From an uncultured Clostridia bacterium (GTDB taxonomy: Bacteria > Bacillota > Clostridia > Christensenellales > Aristaeellaceae), in contig CAMJPQ010000030.1 of NCBI GenBank assembly GCA_946407745.1, positions 1-39,580 on the forward strand: DNA of 39,580 nt, written 5' to 3'. The notes beneath the pieces are model-generated. The model saw only the letters and a program-made list of their open reading frames with translations, was not told where the DNA came from and did not search any database. Positions 1-7,553 of this stretch are shown in pieces. A program made the translations under genes and the position numbers. Position 1 is the stretch's first letter, and every line of letters begins with the position of its first letter.

Positions 1-35
1 ATAAAGTCTGAATACTTTACAATCCCGTGATTCAT
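1..35 (-). CDS. N-terminal part of the junction-crossing ORF (EcoRI-methylase C-terminal remnant)
   Basis: If the window is circular, this is the 5' end of the gene at 39286-39580. On the minus strand an ATG at 35-33 follows the RecU stop (50-52) with a purine-rich AAGGGGG seven bases upstream. It opens M-N-H-G-I-V-K-Y-S-D-F and runs off base 1 in the same frame that enters at base 39580. The frame stays open whether the two ATAAAG ends are counted once or twice, because the difference is two codons. See the 39286 entry for function. Confidence 0.6.
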   Translation of the reverse strand, partial: MNHGIVKYSDF

Positions 36-49
36 CCTTATACCCCCTT

Positions 50-556
50 TCACGGGAACAGCATCAACACGCCGTTCCATCCGGTTTTGGTTTTATAGGG
101 CTGCAAATCGGCCTCTGTGGCGTATTTGTGCCCAAATTGGTTTTTCATGTCGGACCAGACGGCCCAGGGGATTTTATACACGTTCCCGGAAGCAAAGCCC
201 CCGATCACGTAGCACCGGGCGCCCAGGGCGGCGTGCTGGTCGATGTACTCTGTCTGTTCTTTGGTGACCCGATCCTGGGCCAGTCGGTCGGAGGCGGTGT
301 ATTTGGCCTCGAACACCACCTCCCGGCCTCCCTTGATCACGCCCTTGTAGTCGGCCTGTGCCTTTTTCTCGTAGCATGCCAGGAACTTTCCTTGCCCCAT
401 GTCCCGGAGGGGCTTCATCGGCTCGGGCGTTTTCTCCACCGCCGCGAAGCCCGTTTTCCGGTAGTATTCGAGGCTTTGGTCTATGCGCTGCTCAAACGCC
501 TTGCCCCGCTCCCGGGAGAGGTAGTTCTTGGCCCTGCGGGCGTCATCCGTCAACAT
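50..556 (-). CDS. recU: RecU-like Holliday junction resolvase
   Basis: A 169-residue RecU family endonuclease, which cleaves Holliday junctions in Gram-positive bacteria and their phages. Visible features are the N-terminal GKAFEQRI segment, an acidic D69, and the nuclease core FEAKYT with E83 and K85 (the E-x-K signature of this PD-(D/E)XK family). The length suits phage RecU, slightly shorter than cellular forms. The start chosen is ATG 556, which overlaps the stop of the upstream SleB-like gene by 14 bases and suggests translational coupling; a longer frame upstream is only antisense to that gene. It closes the left-hand stretch of the early operon, together with SSB and the Sak4-like ATPase. 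It probably resolves recombination or replication intermediates before packaging. Confidence 0.88.
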   Translation of the reverse strand: MLTDDARRAKNYLSRERGKAFEQRIDQSLEYYRKTGFAAVEKTPEPMKPLRDMGQGKFLACYEKKAQADYKGVIKGGREVVFEAKYTASDRLAQDRVTKEQTEYIDQHAALGARCYVIGGFASGNVYKIPWAVWSDMKNQFGHKYATEADLQPYKTKTGWNGVLMLFP

Positions 557-1247
557 GGTAGTATCTGGTATTCCCGCTTTCGTTGAAGGTGGTGCGGAGG
601 ATGATCTCGTGCTCTGCCCAGGTGAGGAACAGGTACTCCTTGGAGAACATCCGGATCCCGCCGTCGTGCCAGGTCTGAACGACTTCCAGAGCCACATCGT
701 AAAGCTCTTGGGTCACGGGGTTATCGTCGGAATATCCCATCCACTGGACCGGCTGCGAGCAGACCTCCTCGATGCTGTTGGGGAACAGGGTGCTTTCGGT
801 GCGGTTGATGATGCACCAGCAGACGGCCTTCTGTGCCTCCCGGGAATTGTGGAGGGCGGTACCGTACAGCACCCGTGCCATGGCCTGGGCCTCCCTCTGG
901 ATGGCCGCCTGCTGCATGGCCTCCATCTGCCGGGCCTGTTCCGCTGCAAGCTCCTCGGGGGTCAGCTCGTGTACCTCCGGGGCCTCCATGATATCCACGG
1001 CTGCGGCGGTGGGGGCGGGTACGGTCTCCCTGTTGGCTTTGGCGTCCCGATCCCGGAAGATGATCACCATGGACAGGGCGCCCAGCATGAAGGCAATAGC
1101 ATACCGGCCCAGGACCGGCGCGAGGTCGCGCCGGTTTTTCCATGCACGCCGGAGCAGATCCGGGAGCTGCAGGAGGGCCACATAGATGGTGGCGAAGATC
1201 CGGGTGGAGATCTTCTGCGTGTTTCTCATGATCGCGGTGAAGTTCAT
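543..1247 (-). CDS. Membrane-anchored SleB-like cell wall hydrolase homologue
   Basis: A 234-residue protein. A cytoplasmic N-terminus of about 46 residues leads to one hydrophobic helix at 47-64, then a charged Glu/Gln/Ala-rich linker (about 95-118), then a Hydrolase_2/SleB-like domain (about 120-234). SleB enzymes are lytic transglycosylases that cut peptidoglycan. The recognisable core is MARVLYG...A-x-x-AVCWCIINR. In SleB the residue after YG is the catalytic glutamate; here it is Thr130, so classical activity is doubtful. The gene overlaps its upstream neighbour by four bases (ATGA) inside the early operon, far from the lysis cassette. An envelope role at infection or superinfection is possible, but that is inference. 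Confidence 0.7.
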   Translation of the reverse strand: MNFTAIMRNTQKISTRIFATIYVALLQLPDLLRRAWKNRRDLAPVLGRYAIAFMLGALSMVIIFRDRDAKANRETVPAPTAAAVDIMEAPEVHELTPEELAAEQARQMEAMQQAAIQREAQAMARVLYGTALHNSREAQKAVCWCIINRTESTLFPNSIEEVCSQPVQWMGYSDDNPVTQELYDVALEVVQTWHDGGIRMFSKEYLFLTWAEHEIILRTTFNESGNTRYYHVDG

Positions 1248-2182
1248 TTTTCATCTCTCTCTTTCTGTTTGGTCAGCATCCGCAAGAGCTTTTCGGTGTC
1301 ATCCTGTACAGGAGCCTTTTCCTTTGGGCCTGCGGCGCTTTTGGCCTTGTGGTTGTCGTAGTTACCCTCAAGGACCTTCGGGAAGTTGTTTGGCTTGATG
1401 AACCAGTCGAAGGTGATCGTCCAGCCGCGGTCATTGTTGCCGGTGAGAAAGTCGCTGCCGGAGATCTTGCCGATGGCGGTGATCACAGCATCGATGCCGT
1501 AGTCCTTGATCCGCTTGCGTAGCATATTGCCTCGGACGGAGTCGGGGAGGATCTTCGTCACTTTTTGAAGGCCCAACTCATTCCAGGCGTCAACTACTCG
1601 TCGCACGTCCCTCGTGCGACAAACCGGCTCGTCAGAGGCGGTTTCTTTCTTATCTCCATCAGATAAGGTAGATTTTTTAGAAGAGACGGTATCTTTCTCT
1701 TTCTCTATCTCTTTATCTCTATCTCTAATATCTATCTCTATCTCTGTGGACACATTTTCGGACACATCACTGTACACATTGTGTACAGGCAAAGCGGAGT
1801 TCTGATTTGCCCGAAGGCGCCGGTTTCGCTCGGCATAGTCCGTCTCGCTGCCGACAAGGTTGTTGTAGTTGGCAATGGTAAGGCAGCCGCTGTTGTCCTG
1901 ATAGACAAGCCCGAGGGCTTTGTAGAGATTGAGGGCAACACGGACGGTATCAAGTGAAAACCATTTGGTGTCGCGCTGGATCTTCTCCTCATTGTAGGGA
2001 ATGATGACTTCCCCAATGTGGCGTTCCAGTTTGCCGTCCGTGTTGATTGTCTTGAGACAGAGCATCTGATAGAGCACGACATAGTTGGCGCCGTCTTTCT
2101 GGCCCATAAGAAAGTCCACGGCATCGGAGGTCATGAAGCTTTCCTTGAGCTTAATCCAGTAGTAGCGCTTGCCGGTCGCCAT
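1244..2182 (-). CDS. Phage replisome organizer (replication initiator)
   Basis: A 312-residue protein with the N-terminal phage replisome organizer domain (Phage_rep_org_N). It opens MATGKRYYWIKLKESF, continues through the DGANYVVLYQMLCLKT segment and a winged-helix-like region to about residue 125. A charged low-complexity linker follows (about 150-195, Asp/Arg/Glu/Lys-rich), then a C-terminal DnaD/RepA-like region with W-N-E-L-G and GWTITFDWFIKPNNF. Such proteins open the phage origin and recruit the host helicase. The start is ATG 2182 with a GGAGG site eight bases upstream. The linker is encoded by a striking CTATCT-type repeat (see the repeat entry) that may be the origin. No helicase or polymerase gene is seen, so the host replisome is probably used. 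Confidence 0.82.
   Translation of the reverse strand: MATGKRYYWIKLKESFMTSDAVDFLMGQKDGANYVVLYQMLCLKTINTDGKLERHIGEVIIPYNEEKIQRDTKWFSLDTVRVALNLYKALGLVYQDNSGCLTIANYNNLVGSETDYAERNRRLRANQNSALPVHNVYSDVSENVSTEIEIDIRDRDKEIEKEKDTVSSKKSTLSDGDKKETASDEPVCRTRDVRRVVDAWNELGLQKVTKILPDSVRGNMLRKRIKDYGIDAVITAIGKISGSDFLTGNNDRGWTITFDWFIKPNNFPKVLEGNYDNHKAKSAAGPKEKAPVQDDTEKLLRMLTKQKERDEK
1692..1747. repeat. CTATCT/AGAGATAG direct-repeat cluster, candidate replication origin
   Basis: Inside the replisome organizer gene, a pure T/C/A stretch on the plus strand contains the 13-mer TATCTCTATCTCT twice (1716-1728 and 1735-1747, 19 bases apart) plus degenerate copies from 1692. It is much more AT-rich than its surroundings. 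In several temperate Gram-positive phages the origin is an iteron set inside the initiator gene. The same role here is inference; a simple coding microsatellite is the alternative. Confidence 0.45.
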
Positions 2183-2183
2183 A

Positions 2184-2423
2184 TCAGGCCCTCCTGTTCC
2201 ATGCTTCGACGGCGTTTCTCGCCGCTTCTTCCGGGGTGGAATATATCGTGTTGTTCTTCCCAAGGTTGATGAGACGACATCCGCACTCTATGTTATCGCA
2301 TTGGATTATGTACTCATAGCACCCATAATACCCATGCCCTCCCGGCCTCCATAACGGTTTCGCTTTAAGATGAACCTCATTCCCGCAGAACGGGCAAGGT
2401 TTCGGCTTTTCGAATTCCTCCAT
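2184..2423 (-). CDS. Lar-like restriction alleviation / zinc-ribbon protein
   Basis: 79 residues. The N-terminus KPKPCPFCGNEVHLK carries the CPFCG knuckle typical of Lar-family (restriction alleviation) and related small zinc-ribbon phage proteins. A second pair, C42 and C47-x-C49 (CDNIECGCR), completes a four-Cys site. The C-terminus (TPEEAARNAVEAWNRR) matches the usual Lar-like ending E-A-I-x-A-W-N-x-R. Lar modulates type I restriction in the Rac prophage; for distant homologues like this one the function is not established. It ends just before the replisome organizer start. Confidence 0.6.
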   Translation of the reverse strand: MEEFEKPKPCPFCGNEVHLKAKPLWRPGGHGYYGCYEYIIQCDNIECGCRLINLGKNNTIYSTPEEAARNAVEAWNRRA

Positions 2424-2432
2424 CGGCCCACC

Positions 2433-2864
2433 TCAGAACGGCAGCTCGCCGTCGTCCTCGTCGTCGGGGATCTCGGAAAAGCCCTGCTGCTGCGGGGGAG
2501 GAGCGGGAGATGTCGCTGCCGACTGTGCCGGGGCCGCTTCGCCGTCACGCTTGGATCCGCCGAAGTAGCTGTGATCCACGTTGATCTCCCAGGAGGTGCG
2601 ATTGTTCCCGTCCCGGTCCTGCCACTTCCGGCTTTCCAGACGTCCCTCTACAACGATCAGACTGCCTTTGGTGAAGTACTTGCTGACGAACTCGCCGCCG
2701 GATCTCCAGGCCACACAGTCGATGAAGTCCGTCTTTTTCTCGCCGTTGGTGGAGAAGTCACGGTCAACGGCTATGGTGAAGGATGCGACCGGAACGTTTT
2801 GCTGGGTGTAGCGGAGTTCGGGATCACGTGTCAGCCGCCCGTAGATGATGATCCGGTTAAGCAT
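2433..2864 (-). CDS. ssb: Single-stranded DNA-binding protein
   Basis: 143 residues. The OB-fold runs from MLNRIIIYGRLTRDPELRYT through F-x-I-A-V-D-R, DFIDCVAWR and the K-G-S-L-I-V-V-E-G-R-L segment (about 1-105). A Pro/Gln/Ala-rich disordered linker follows, then the acidic tip DDGELPF, the conserved C-terminal motif that docks host replication and repair proteins. ATG 2864 is preceded by AAGGAGG at good distance; an upstream in-frame extension lacks a site. It protects single-stranded DNA in replication and probably works with the Sak4-like annealing ATPase upstream in the same operon. Confidence 0.95.
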   Translation of the reverse strand: MLNRIIIYGRLTRDPELRYTQQNVPVASFTIAVDRDFSTNGEKKTDFIDCVAWRSGGEFVSKYFTKGSLIVVEGRLESRKWQDRDGNNRTSWEINVDHSYFGGSKRDGEAAPAQSAATSPAPPPQQQGFSEIPDDEDDGELPF

Positions 2865-3075
2865 CGGCTTCGGCCTCCTTCGGCTCCAACGGATAGCCAA
2901 AAGCGGCGAGAACGCTGTTTATTACATTACGGTCAGGTCCGTAATTGCCGACGGAAGTGCCGATCAAGTGAATGGCAAAACGGGCTTGGAGAAGCTCGTC
3001 ATAATCGCCGCGGGGGAGGGCGACGCTGTCGGGGGAAACAACAGATGCGTTGACTTTAACTTCGGGAATGTCCAT
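2857..3075 (-). CDS. Small early protein of unknown function
   Basis: 72 residues, start ATG 3075 with AAGGAG upstream, overlapping the SSB start by eight bases, so probably co-translated with SSB. No domain is recognised. The middle is mildly hydrophobic (LLQARFAIHLIGTSVGNYG) and the end acidic. Its position between the NinB/Orf-like gene and SSB suggests a replication or recombination accessory role, by context only. Confidence 0.7.
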   Translation of the reverse strand: MDIPEVKVNASVVSPDSVALPRGDYDELLQARFAIHLIGTSVGNYGPDRNVINSVLAAFGYPLEPKEAEADA

Positions 3076-3087
3076 ATTTTTCTCCTT

Positions 3088-3600
3088 TCATTGATACCGG
3101 GCCTTCATTTCCGGGGTATCGGTGTCGATCCCCAGGTCTTTGGCCTCCTGTATGGCCCCGTCAATCAGATGGGCCATTTCCTTTGTGTCCATGTCGGACG
3201 TTCGCTTGTAGAGCAAAAAGCAGTTGCAGAGGGTCCCGTTGTCCTCCACGGTCTTGTAGCATCGTGTGTAGGGGTAGACGCTGCGGACATTGACGGCGAC
3301 GGGAAGCTTTATTCCGACGACGTTGCCGTTGCAGTCACGGGCCAGAGCGCCGTACCGCACTACCAGCTCACTTTTCACGTCTTCATCACTCTGGCCTGCG
3401 GTTTGAGCAATTTGATTCACGATAAGGTGGAAATAGGCGTTGGCGTCCTTGCTGCGCTTGTCCCTCCACTTCTTGATCGTGATCTCCACGTCCACGTCTT
3501 TGAGGGCGTCGAAACCGTCCCGGAAGTCGCTGTCCAGCTCCACGGTCACGCGCTGCTTCCGGTTGTAGCCGGTGGAGAAGTCGATTAGACGGCCACGCAT
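3088..3600 (-). CDS. NinB/Orf-like recombination protein candidate
   Basis: 170 residues. The segment [23 protein letters not shown] followed by [11 protein letters not shown] and later [21 protein letters not shown] is a familiar conserved pattern of phage early proteins, compared by some annotations with lambda Orf/NinB (recombination mediator). I recognise the pattern rather than proven homology. An N-terminal beta-rich part (1-50) precedes it. It overlaps the HNH-like gene stop by 16 bases. Neighbours are SSB, a PD-(D/E)XK nuclease and the Sak4-like ATPase, so a recombination role is plausible. An uncharacterised phage family remains the alternative. Confidence 0.6.
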   Translation of the reverse strand: MRGRLIDFSTGYNRKQRVTVELDSDFRDGFDALKDVDVEITIKKWRDKRSKDANAYFHLIVNQIAQTAGQSDEDVKSELVVRYGALARDCNGNVVGIKLPVAVNVRSVYPYTRCYKTVEDNGTLCNCFLLYKRTSDMDTKEMAHLIDGAIQEAKDLGIDTDTPEMKARYQ

Positions 3601-4169
3601 AGGTCATTACCTCCGCGCTTGCTGTTTCGGCGGTTATTCGCCTGCTCCTTGGCGTTCGCAAAGCGGCAGTTTTCTGGGCAATAATTTCCGTTTACGTCGA
3701 TCCTGTCTATGGTGCAGGCTCCGCGTTTGGCGGTTTCATCATATCCATGAGCCAACGCCCAACTGCGGAATGCGGCATAGTCATTTTTCCATTCTGGACA
3801 GACCTCAATTCCACGACCGCCCCAGTCCTTATACCGAATGCTGTGAGGGTTATAGCATCGGGCCTTCATGTTCTCCCACACCTTATAAAGGCGTTCTTTC
3901 TTACCGCCTGACACCCCACCGTGAAAAGGCTTCGCGGCGCGTGCTATAGCTGTATAGCTTTTCCGAACACATCCACAGCTTACGTAGTGGCCGGTTCTTA
4001 GGTTTCCGGCGGAAGCTATGACTTCGTTGCCGCAATCACAAATGCAGCGCCACATTGTTTGCCGTGCGCCGGACGGAGAATAATGCGGGGCGACTTCTTC
4101 AATGACCGTGAGTTTTCCATACCTTTTTCCAGATAGGTCTTGTTTAACGCCCTTCACAACGCCCTCCAT
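3585..4169 (-). CDS. Homing-type HNH/AP2-like DNA-binding protein
   Basis: 194 residues. The N-terminal zinc-ribbon-like part has two CxC pairs (W-R-C-I-C-D-C-G and later S-C-G-C-V). The C-terminal part reads [32 protein letters not shown] and [19 protein letters not shown], a pattern common in phage proteins annotated as AP2- or HNH-like; the ending resembles HNH proteins (D-x-x-D-G-N-x-x-x-P-E-N-x-R). The start ATG 4169 overlaps the nuclease stop by 16 bases, so this looks like a selfish gene inserted cleanly between two recombination genes. The first catalytic His of a classical HNH is not obvious (DRID instead of DHI-D), so nuclease activity is uncertain. Confidence 0.65.
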   Translation of the reverse strand: MEGVVKGVKQDLSGKRYGKLTVIEEVAPHYSPSGARQTMWRCICDCGNEVIASAGNLRTGHYVSCGCVRKSYTAIARAAKPFHGGVSGGKKERLYKVWENMKARCYNPHSIRYKDWGGRGIEVCPEWKNDYAAFRSWALAHGYDETAKRGACTIDRIDVNGNYCPENCRFANAKEQANNRRNSKRGGNDLCVAV

Positions 4170-4774
4170 TTCTCCCGGTAGATCTGCGTCAGACCGGCGG
4201 CGTCGAGCCAGGAGAAGAAGTCGGAGATCACGGGAAAGATGCTCCGGGCCTCCTCCCGGCGGTAGGTCTCGGTGTAGACCGCGCTGCCGTTGCTGGCAAG
4301 GTAGGTGAACTCCTGGGCCTCCGGTATGAGTTCGAAGTATGCCGGGTGCTGGGTGCTGTCGAAGAACTTTCCCCGGTCGTAGCTTTTGGTGAACTTTATG
4401 TCGTAGATCCTGCCGGCCTTGAGCACGTCCAGAACGCCGAACAGCAGGACATCCGTCCCGGCCACGGTGAGCATCTTCTTGGCCTTGAGCTGGAAAGTGC
4501 CGCCCTTGATGATGTCCGAGATCTCGGAGGCGGCGTCTCCCCATTTGTCCTCATTGCTGAACAAGGAGTGGTCACCATTGGCGAAGCGGTAGCACACGGC
4601 TTCAAATTCGAGGCCGTTCTGCATGGCCTCCGTGGCCTCCCGGGGTTCCCGGCGGAGGACCTTCAAAAAGTCCTCCATCGGGTTCTCCTCGGTGGTGGCG
4701 TCGGAATAGGGGTTCTCTTTGAGGGAGTACAACCAGGCTGACAGGAGGGAATGCGTGACCATGTAGCGGGCCAT
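4154..4774 (-). CDS. PD-(D/E)XK superfamily exonuclease
   Basis: 206 residues from ATG 4774; a GTG one codon upstream is the alternative. AAGGAGG lies upstream, and the stop of the Sak4-like gene overlaps as TGATG. The core is [20 protein letters not shown]-x(n)-D-I-K matches the RecB/Cas4-like nuclease motif, followed by a conserved Q-H-P-A-Y-F helix like the downstream QxxxY of that family. Such nucleases work with single-strand annealing proteins in phage recombination modules, which fits the immediate neighbour. Confidence 0.7.
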   Translation of the reverse strand: MARYMVTHSLLSAWLYSLKENPYSDATTEENPMEDFLKVLRREPREATEAMQNGLEFEAVCYRFANGDHSLFSNEDKWGDAASEISDIIKGGTFQLKAKKMLTVAGTDVLLFGVLDVLKAGRIYDIKFTKSYDRGKFFDSTQHPAYFELIPEAQEFTYLASNGSAVYTETYRREEARSIFPVISDFFSWLDAAGLTQIYREKWRAL

Positions 4775-6801
4775 CACTCCGCCTCCTTCGGGGGCGCGGG
4801 AGTGTACGCCTTGATCACCTTATCGAAGAACAGGTCCAGATCCTTGATCTTCTTGTTCCAGGCGGCGGTCAGCTCCTTCTCGGAGGTGAGGGCGTGCTTG
4901 ATCTGCTTGAAGCGGGGCATGGCGGCGTTGGCGGTGTCCGCGTCGGTGATGGAGCCGATGATCTGCTGTCCCAGGAGCATGGCGCTTTCGTAGTCGGCCT
5001 TGTCGATGGTGGCCTGCTTCGCTTCATCGGCGGACTTGGCGTTGTACTCCTCAAAGAGCTTGGCCAGGAAGTTGTTCGGGGTGCCGGGGGTCAGCTCGGG
5101 AATGGTCCATACTCCGTGGATCCCGCGGGTGCCCTTGGCAAAGTACCGCTCGCAGTTGTCAAAGCCGATCGTCCGGGCCTTGCCGCGCATCTCCATGAAA
5201 CCGCCAAGGTCCATGACCTCCCAAACGTTGTTCCGGGAGCTGCCTTCGGCCTTGATCCGGAGCTTGGTGTCGTCTCCGTCCTTTTCCTCCACGGTGTGGA
5301 AGATGATCACGATGTGCTTATCCAGGTTGTAGATGCAGTGGTCAAGGAAACGCTGGAACTCTTTTCCGAGCCATCCGTAGCCTTTGAGGGAAAGGCTGCC
5401 GTCACGCTGTCCGTACTTCGGCTCGATCTTCTGGCCGTACTGGCCCATGATGGTAAGCAGCTTCCCGCCGGTGTCGATCACGATGGTCTCAAAGTCTTTC
5501 AGATCGGACTTGACGTTCATCAGCTCCATGTCGGAGGCGCCGATCCCGAGGTCACGCCGGAGCTCGGCGTAGTCGCGGGGCTGGGTGACGCCGGCGGCCA
5601 TGTTCAGCACTTCCCGATTGATCCGCTCGGCGGACAGGTCAACGTCGATGTACAGGGGCTTCGGGGCGGAGAGGGCGAGGGTGGTGTTGTGAGTGACGAT
5701 ATAGTTTTCGGTGACGAAAAGCCCGGTGGGGTTATCAACCATGATGCAAGTACACTCTCCGTCTGCGGCTTTTGTGATGGATTCAATGCGGCGGGAATAA
5801 GTGGTAGGGCTCCATTCGGCGGCTTTCCGCTTGAGGTAAAAAGGGCAACGATTGAGCCGAATCTGAACGTGGTATTCTGTCGTTTTTTCTTCATCGGAGC
5901 GATCATAGCGGTGGCACTTCGCCAGGCCTCCAAGGGACTGAACGAGGGACACAACGTTGGAAGCGAGTTCCGGAGAAGTAGTGCAGAAAGTGACGCGGTT
6001 TTTGTGAGCCGATCCGTCCGTGTCCATCAGACCGCGCAGAAGATCAAGACGCTGTTCATAGCTTGCTGTCATGTAACCAACGGGAATGTGCTTGTTTCCG
6101 GCAACCGTATCAAGGCCAAAAGCGCGAATTGCCTGCGCAATGGGGTTTGTGGCAGAGCCAACGTGCTTGATGTAGTAGTTCGGAAGGCTGATCATGCGCA
6201 TGGACAACTGATATTCGTTGCCGAGAATAACTTTGATCCTATCGACGATCTCGGAATCAGATTCCGGGCAAACAAAAATCGGTTTGCCGCCGCTCGTGCA
6301 GCCGTCACCAAGAAGAACGCCCATCAGATAGGGGTGAATAACGAAATCTAATCTGGCCCCGGCAAAAGGTTCTGCGATGGGAACCTTCCAGCGAAGTATT
6401 GGCTTGCGATTAGAAGCTTTGCGGCTGGGAGAATCGCAATGAATACCGCGATCGATAAGTTCCTTCGTAGTCAGATTCCTCCAACCGAGTTTTGCGGAGT
6501 TACCGGCAGTTGCGCAGACTGTCCAGATGTGGTTTTCGTCGCAACGGATAACGGAGCCGTCGCTGAATTTCACATCGTAGGTGGGGCGAAGTCCTTGGGG
6601 GTAAACGCCGAGCACATCATGAAGAATGCCATCTTCGCCATAAACGCGGTCGTTGGTGGTAAGCTTCCAGATAGCTTTCCAGCCATCCTCTGTCAGAACA
6701 TCGGTTCTGTTGTCCAAGGCCTTTCCGATCCCGGGGAAACCGGCAATCAGCATGCGGATCTTCTTGTCCGCGAAGGTCATGGCTTCGGGCTTGACGATCA
6801 T
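4774..6801 (-). CDS. Sak4-like RecA-fold ATPase (AAA_24) interrupted by an intein
   Basis: A 675-residue precursor. Residues 1-27 and 373-675 form a phage P-loop ATPase of the AAA_24/Sak4 type. GFPGIGK at 21-27 followed after splicing by TTLALSAPK gives a complete Walker A, with Walker B-like FETIVIDT downstream and a RecA-like core ending in an acidic/Lys C-terminus. Sak4-like proteins promote single-strand annealing with phage SSB, and this operon also encodes SSB, a PD-(D/E)XK nuclease and RecU. Residues 28-372 are an intein splitting the P-loop between Lys and Thr, so the ATPase should be inactive until spliced. Start ATG 6801 with AAGGAG; it overlaps the upstream gene by four bases. Confidence 0.85.
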   Translation of the reverse strand: MIVKPEAMTFADKKIRMLIAGFPGIGKALDNRTDVLTEDGWKAIWKLTTNDRVYGEDGILHDVLGVYPQGLRPTYDVKFSDGSVIRCDENHIWTVCATAGNSAKLGWRNLTTKELIDRGIHCDSPSRKASNRKPILRWKVPIAEPFAGARLDFVIHPYLMGVLLGDGCTSGGKPIFVCPESDSEIVDRIKVILGNEYQLSMRMISLPNYYIKHVGSATNPIAQAIRAFGLDTVAGNKHIPVGYMTASYEQRLDLLRGLMDTDGSAHKNRVTFCTTSPELASNVVSLVQSLGGLAKCHRYDRSDEEKTTEYHVQIRLNRCPFYLKRKAAEWSPTTYSRRIESITKAADGECTCIMVDNPTGLFVTENYIVTHNTTLALSAPKPLYIDVDLSAERINREVLNMAAGVTQPRDYAELRRDLGIGASDMELMNVKSDLKDFETIVIDTGGKLLTIMGQYGQKIEPKYGQRDGSLSLKGYGWLGKEFQRFLDHCIYNLDKHIVIIFHTVEEKDGDDTKLRIKAEGSSRNNVWEVMDLGGFMEMRGKARTIGFDNCERYFAKGTRGIHGVWTIPELTPGTPNNFLAKLFEEYNAKSADEAKQATIDKADYESAMLLGQQIIGSITDADTANAAMPRFKQIKHALTSEKELTAAWNKKIKDLDLFFDKVIKAYTPAPPKEAE
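5686..6720 (-). mobile_element. LAGLIDADG intein with class 3 (W-C-T) signature
   Basis: A 345-residue intein occupying codons 28-372 of the ATPase gene. The first residue is Ala, not Cys/Ser, and it ends V-T-H-N with Thr at +1. Block B reads RCDENHIWTV: His91 and, two positions on, Trp93. Block F reads ECTCIMVD, with Cys352 where class 1 inteins have Asp. Block G has Thr370 before His371-Asn372. Trp, Cys and Thr at these positions are the diagnostic triad of class 3 inteins, which splice through the block F cysteine. Two LAGLIDADG helices (YLMGVLLGDG 158-167 and LLRGLMDTDG 254-263) indicate an intact homing endonuclease. Insertion in the P-loop is a classic intein site. Confidence 0.9.
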
Positions 6802-7004
6802 TTCTTTTCTCCTTTCTTGTGCTTACGGATGGGCTGCGCGGCGGTCTGCTCGGCGATCTTGCGCCAGCCGCGGGCAAATTTGCTGGGGATCTTGTTGCCC
6901 TGCAGATCTACGCCGTTCTGCTTGTTGTAGCCGGTGACACCGGCCTTGTCGAGCTGGGCCTTGGCGATCTTACGGGCCAGGCTGCGGGGGTGGATGGTTT
7001 TCAT
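6798..7004 (-). CDS. Small basic early protein, unknown function
   Basis: 68 residues, strongly basic, with a Lys-rich C-terminus (RKHKKGEKK). The start ATG 7004 has AAGGAGG upstream, and the gene overlaps its neighbours by four bases at both ends (ATGA). The middle GYNKQNGVDLQGNKIPSKFA recurs in small phage early proteins but no domain is recognised. Nucleic-acid binding is plausible from charge alone. Confidence 0.75.
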   Translation of the reverse strand: MKTIHPRSLARKIAKAQLDKAGVTGYNKQNGVDLQGNKIPSKFARGWRKIAEQTAAQPIRKHKKGEKK

Positions 7005-7432
7005 TCGTAGTCCTCCTTGGAATAGTTTTCCCACCATTGTTTTTCGCGCTCTTGCCGTTCTTCCTCTTTCATGTCCGAGATCTCGATGTACCGGAAGATC
7101 AGATGACGGATGCACTCGTTGGCGCTTTTGTAGCCGTCTTTTTGCCATTGCCAGGTGAAGGCTGCAAGCTCATCTTCCGAAAGGCGGCAAAGAACGTGGT
7201 TTTTCATGCGGTGCCGGTCTTTCTCCCGGCGCTTGTCCCATCCCTCCGGGTCGAACTTCTCTCCCAGGGTCTTGATGGCATCGGGCCGGAGTTGCACGCC
7301 GTAGCCCTCGTTGATGGCCTTGGAGAGGAGGGGTTTGTCCAGCTTCGGGTACATGGGCCGGAGCTCGGCCACCAGGTCGTCCATGGGGATGGAATGATTT
7401 AAGCGGAGGCGCTGCAGGTCATACTTACCCAT
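7001..7432 (-). CDS. Early protein with ribbon-helix-helix-like C-terminal segment
   Basis: 143 residues, start ATG 7432 with GGAGGT. The N-terminal 60 residues (KYDLQRLRLNHSIPMDDLVAEL onward) form a conserved helical phage module of unknown role. Residues about 85-125 (NHVLCRLSEDELAAF, then GYKSANECIRHLIFRY) look like a ribbon-helix-helix DNA-binding unit. The C-terminus is very charged. It may be an early regulator or a plasmid-type MobC/CopG-like binding protein. It overlaps the following gene by four bases. Confidence 0.72.
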   Translation of the reverse strand: MGKYDLQRLRLNHSIPMDDLVAELRPMYPKLDKPLLSKAINEGYGVQLRPDAIKTLGEKFDPEGWDKRREKDRHRMKNHVLCRLSEDELAAFTWQWQKDGYKSANECIRHLIFRYIEISDMKEEERQEREKQWWENYSKEDYE

Positions 7433-7553
7433 GGCGCACCTCCGCTTGACAAATCCGGGAAGGATTGGTATTCTTGCCGTGGGTAACTGTGTCTGAGGTA
7501 CCTGCGCCGCGTTCCGGTCTTGCACACCGGGCGCGGCATTTTTTTGCGCTCAT
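7425..7553 (-). CDS. Possible 42-residue early ORF
   Basis: ATG 7553 overlaps the stop of the upstream 39-residue gene as ATGA and has AAGGAG nine bases upstream. It ends eight bases inside the next gene. The product is basic, starts MSAKKCRARCARPERGAG and has no known domain. The start signals and couplings are good, but the sequence also folds into a GC-rich hairpin (7503-7540), so the protein may not be what is selected. Confidence 0.4.
   Translation of the reverse strand: MSAKKCRARCARPERGAGTSDTVTHGKNTNPSRICQAEVRHG

Noticed and set aside
128-1398. Long plus-strand open frames opposite RecU and the SleB-like gene
   Set aside because: They have no ribosome sites or recognisable protein features and are antisense shadows of GC-rich minus-strand genes.
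4894-6351. A 485-codon plus-strand frame opposite the intein-containing ATPase
   Set aside because: Antisense shadow; the minus strand encodes clear intein and ATPase motifs.
7503-7547. GC-rich hairpin followed by seven T on the plus strand (GCCGCG/CGCGGC)
   Set aside because: No plus-strand gene reads into it, and on the minus strand the run is A before the stem, so it is not a terminator for the early operon; kept only as a note in the 7425 ORF.
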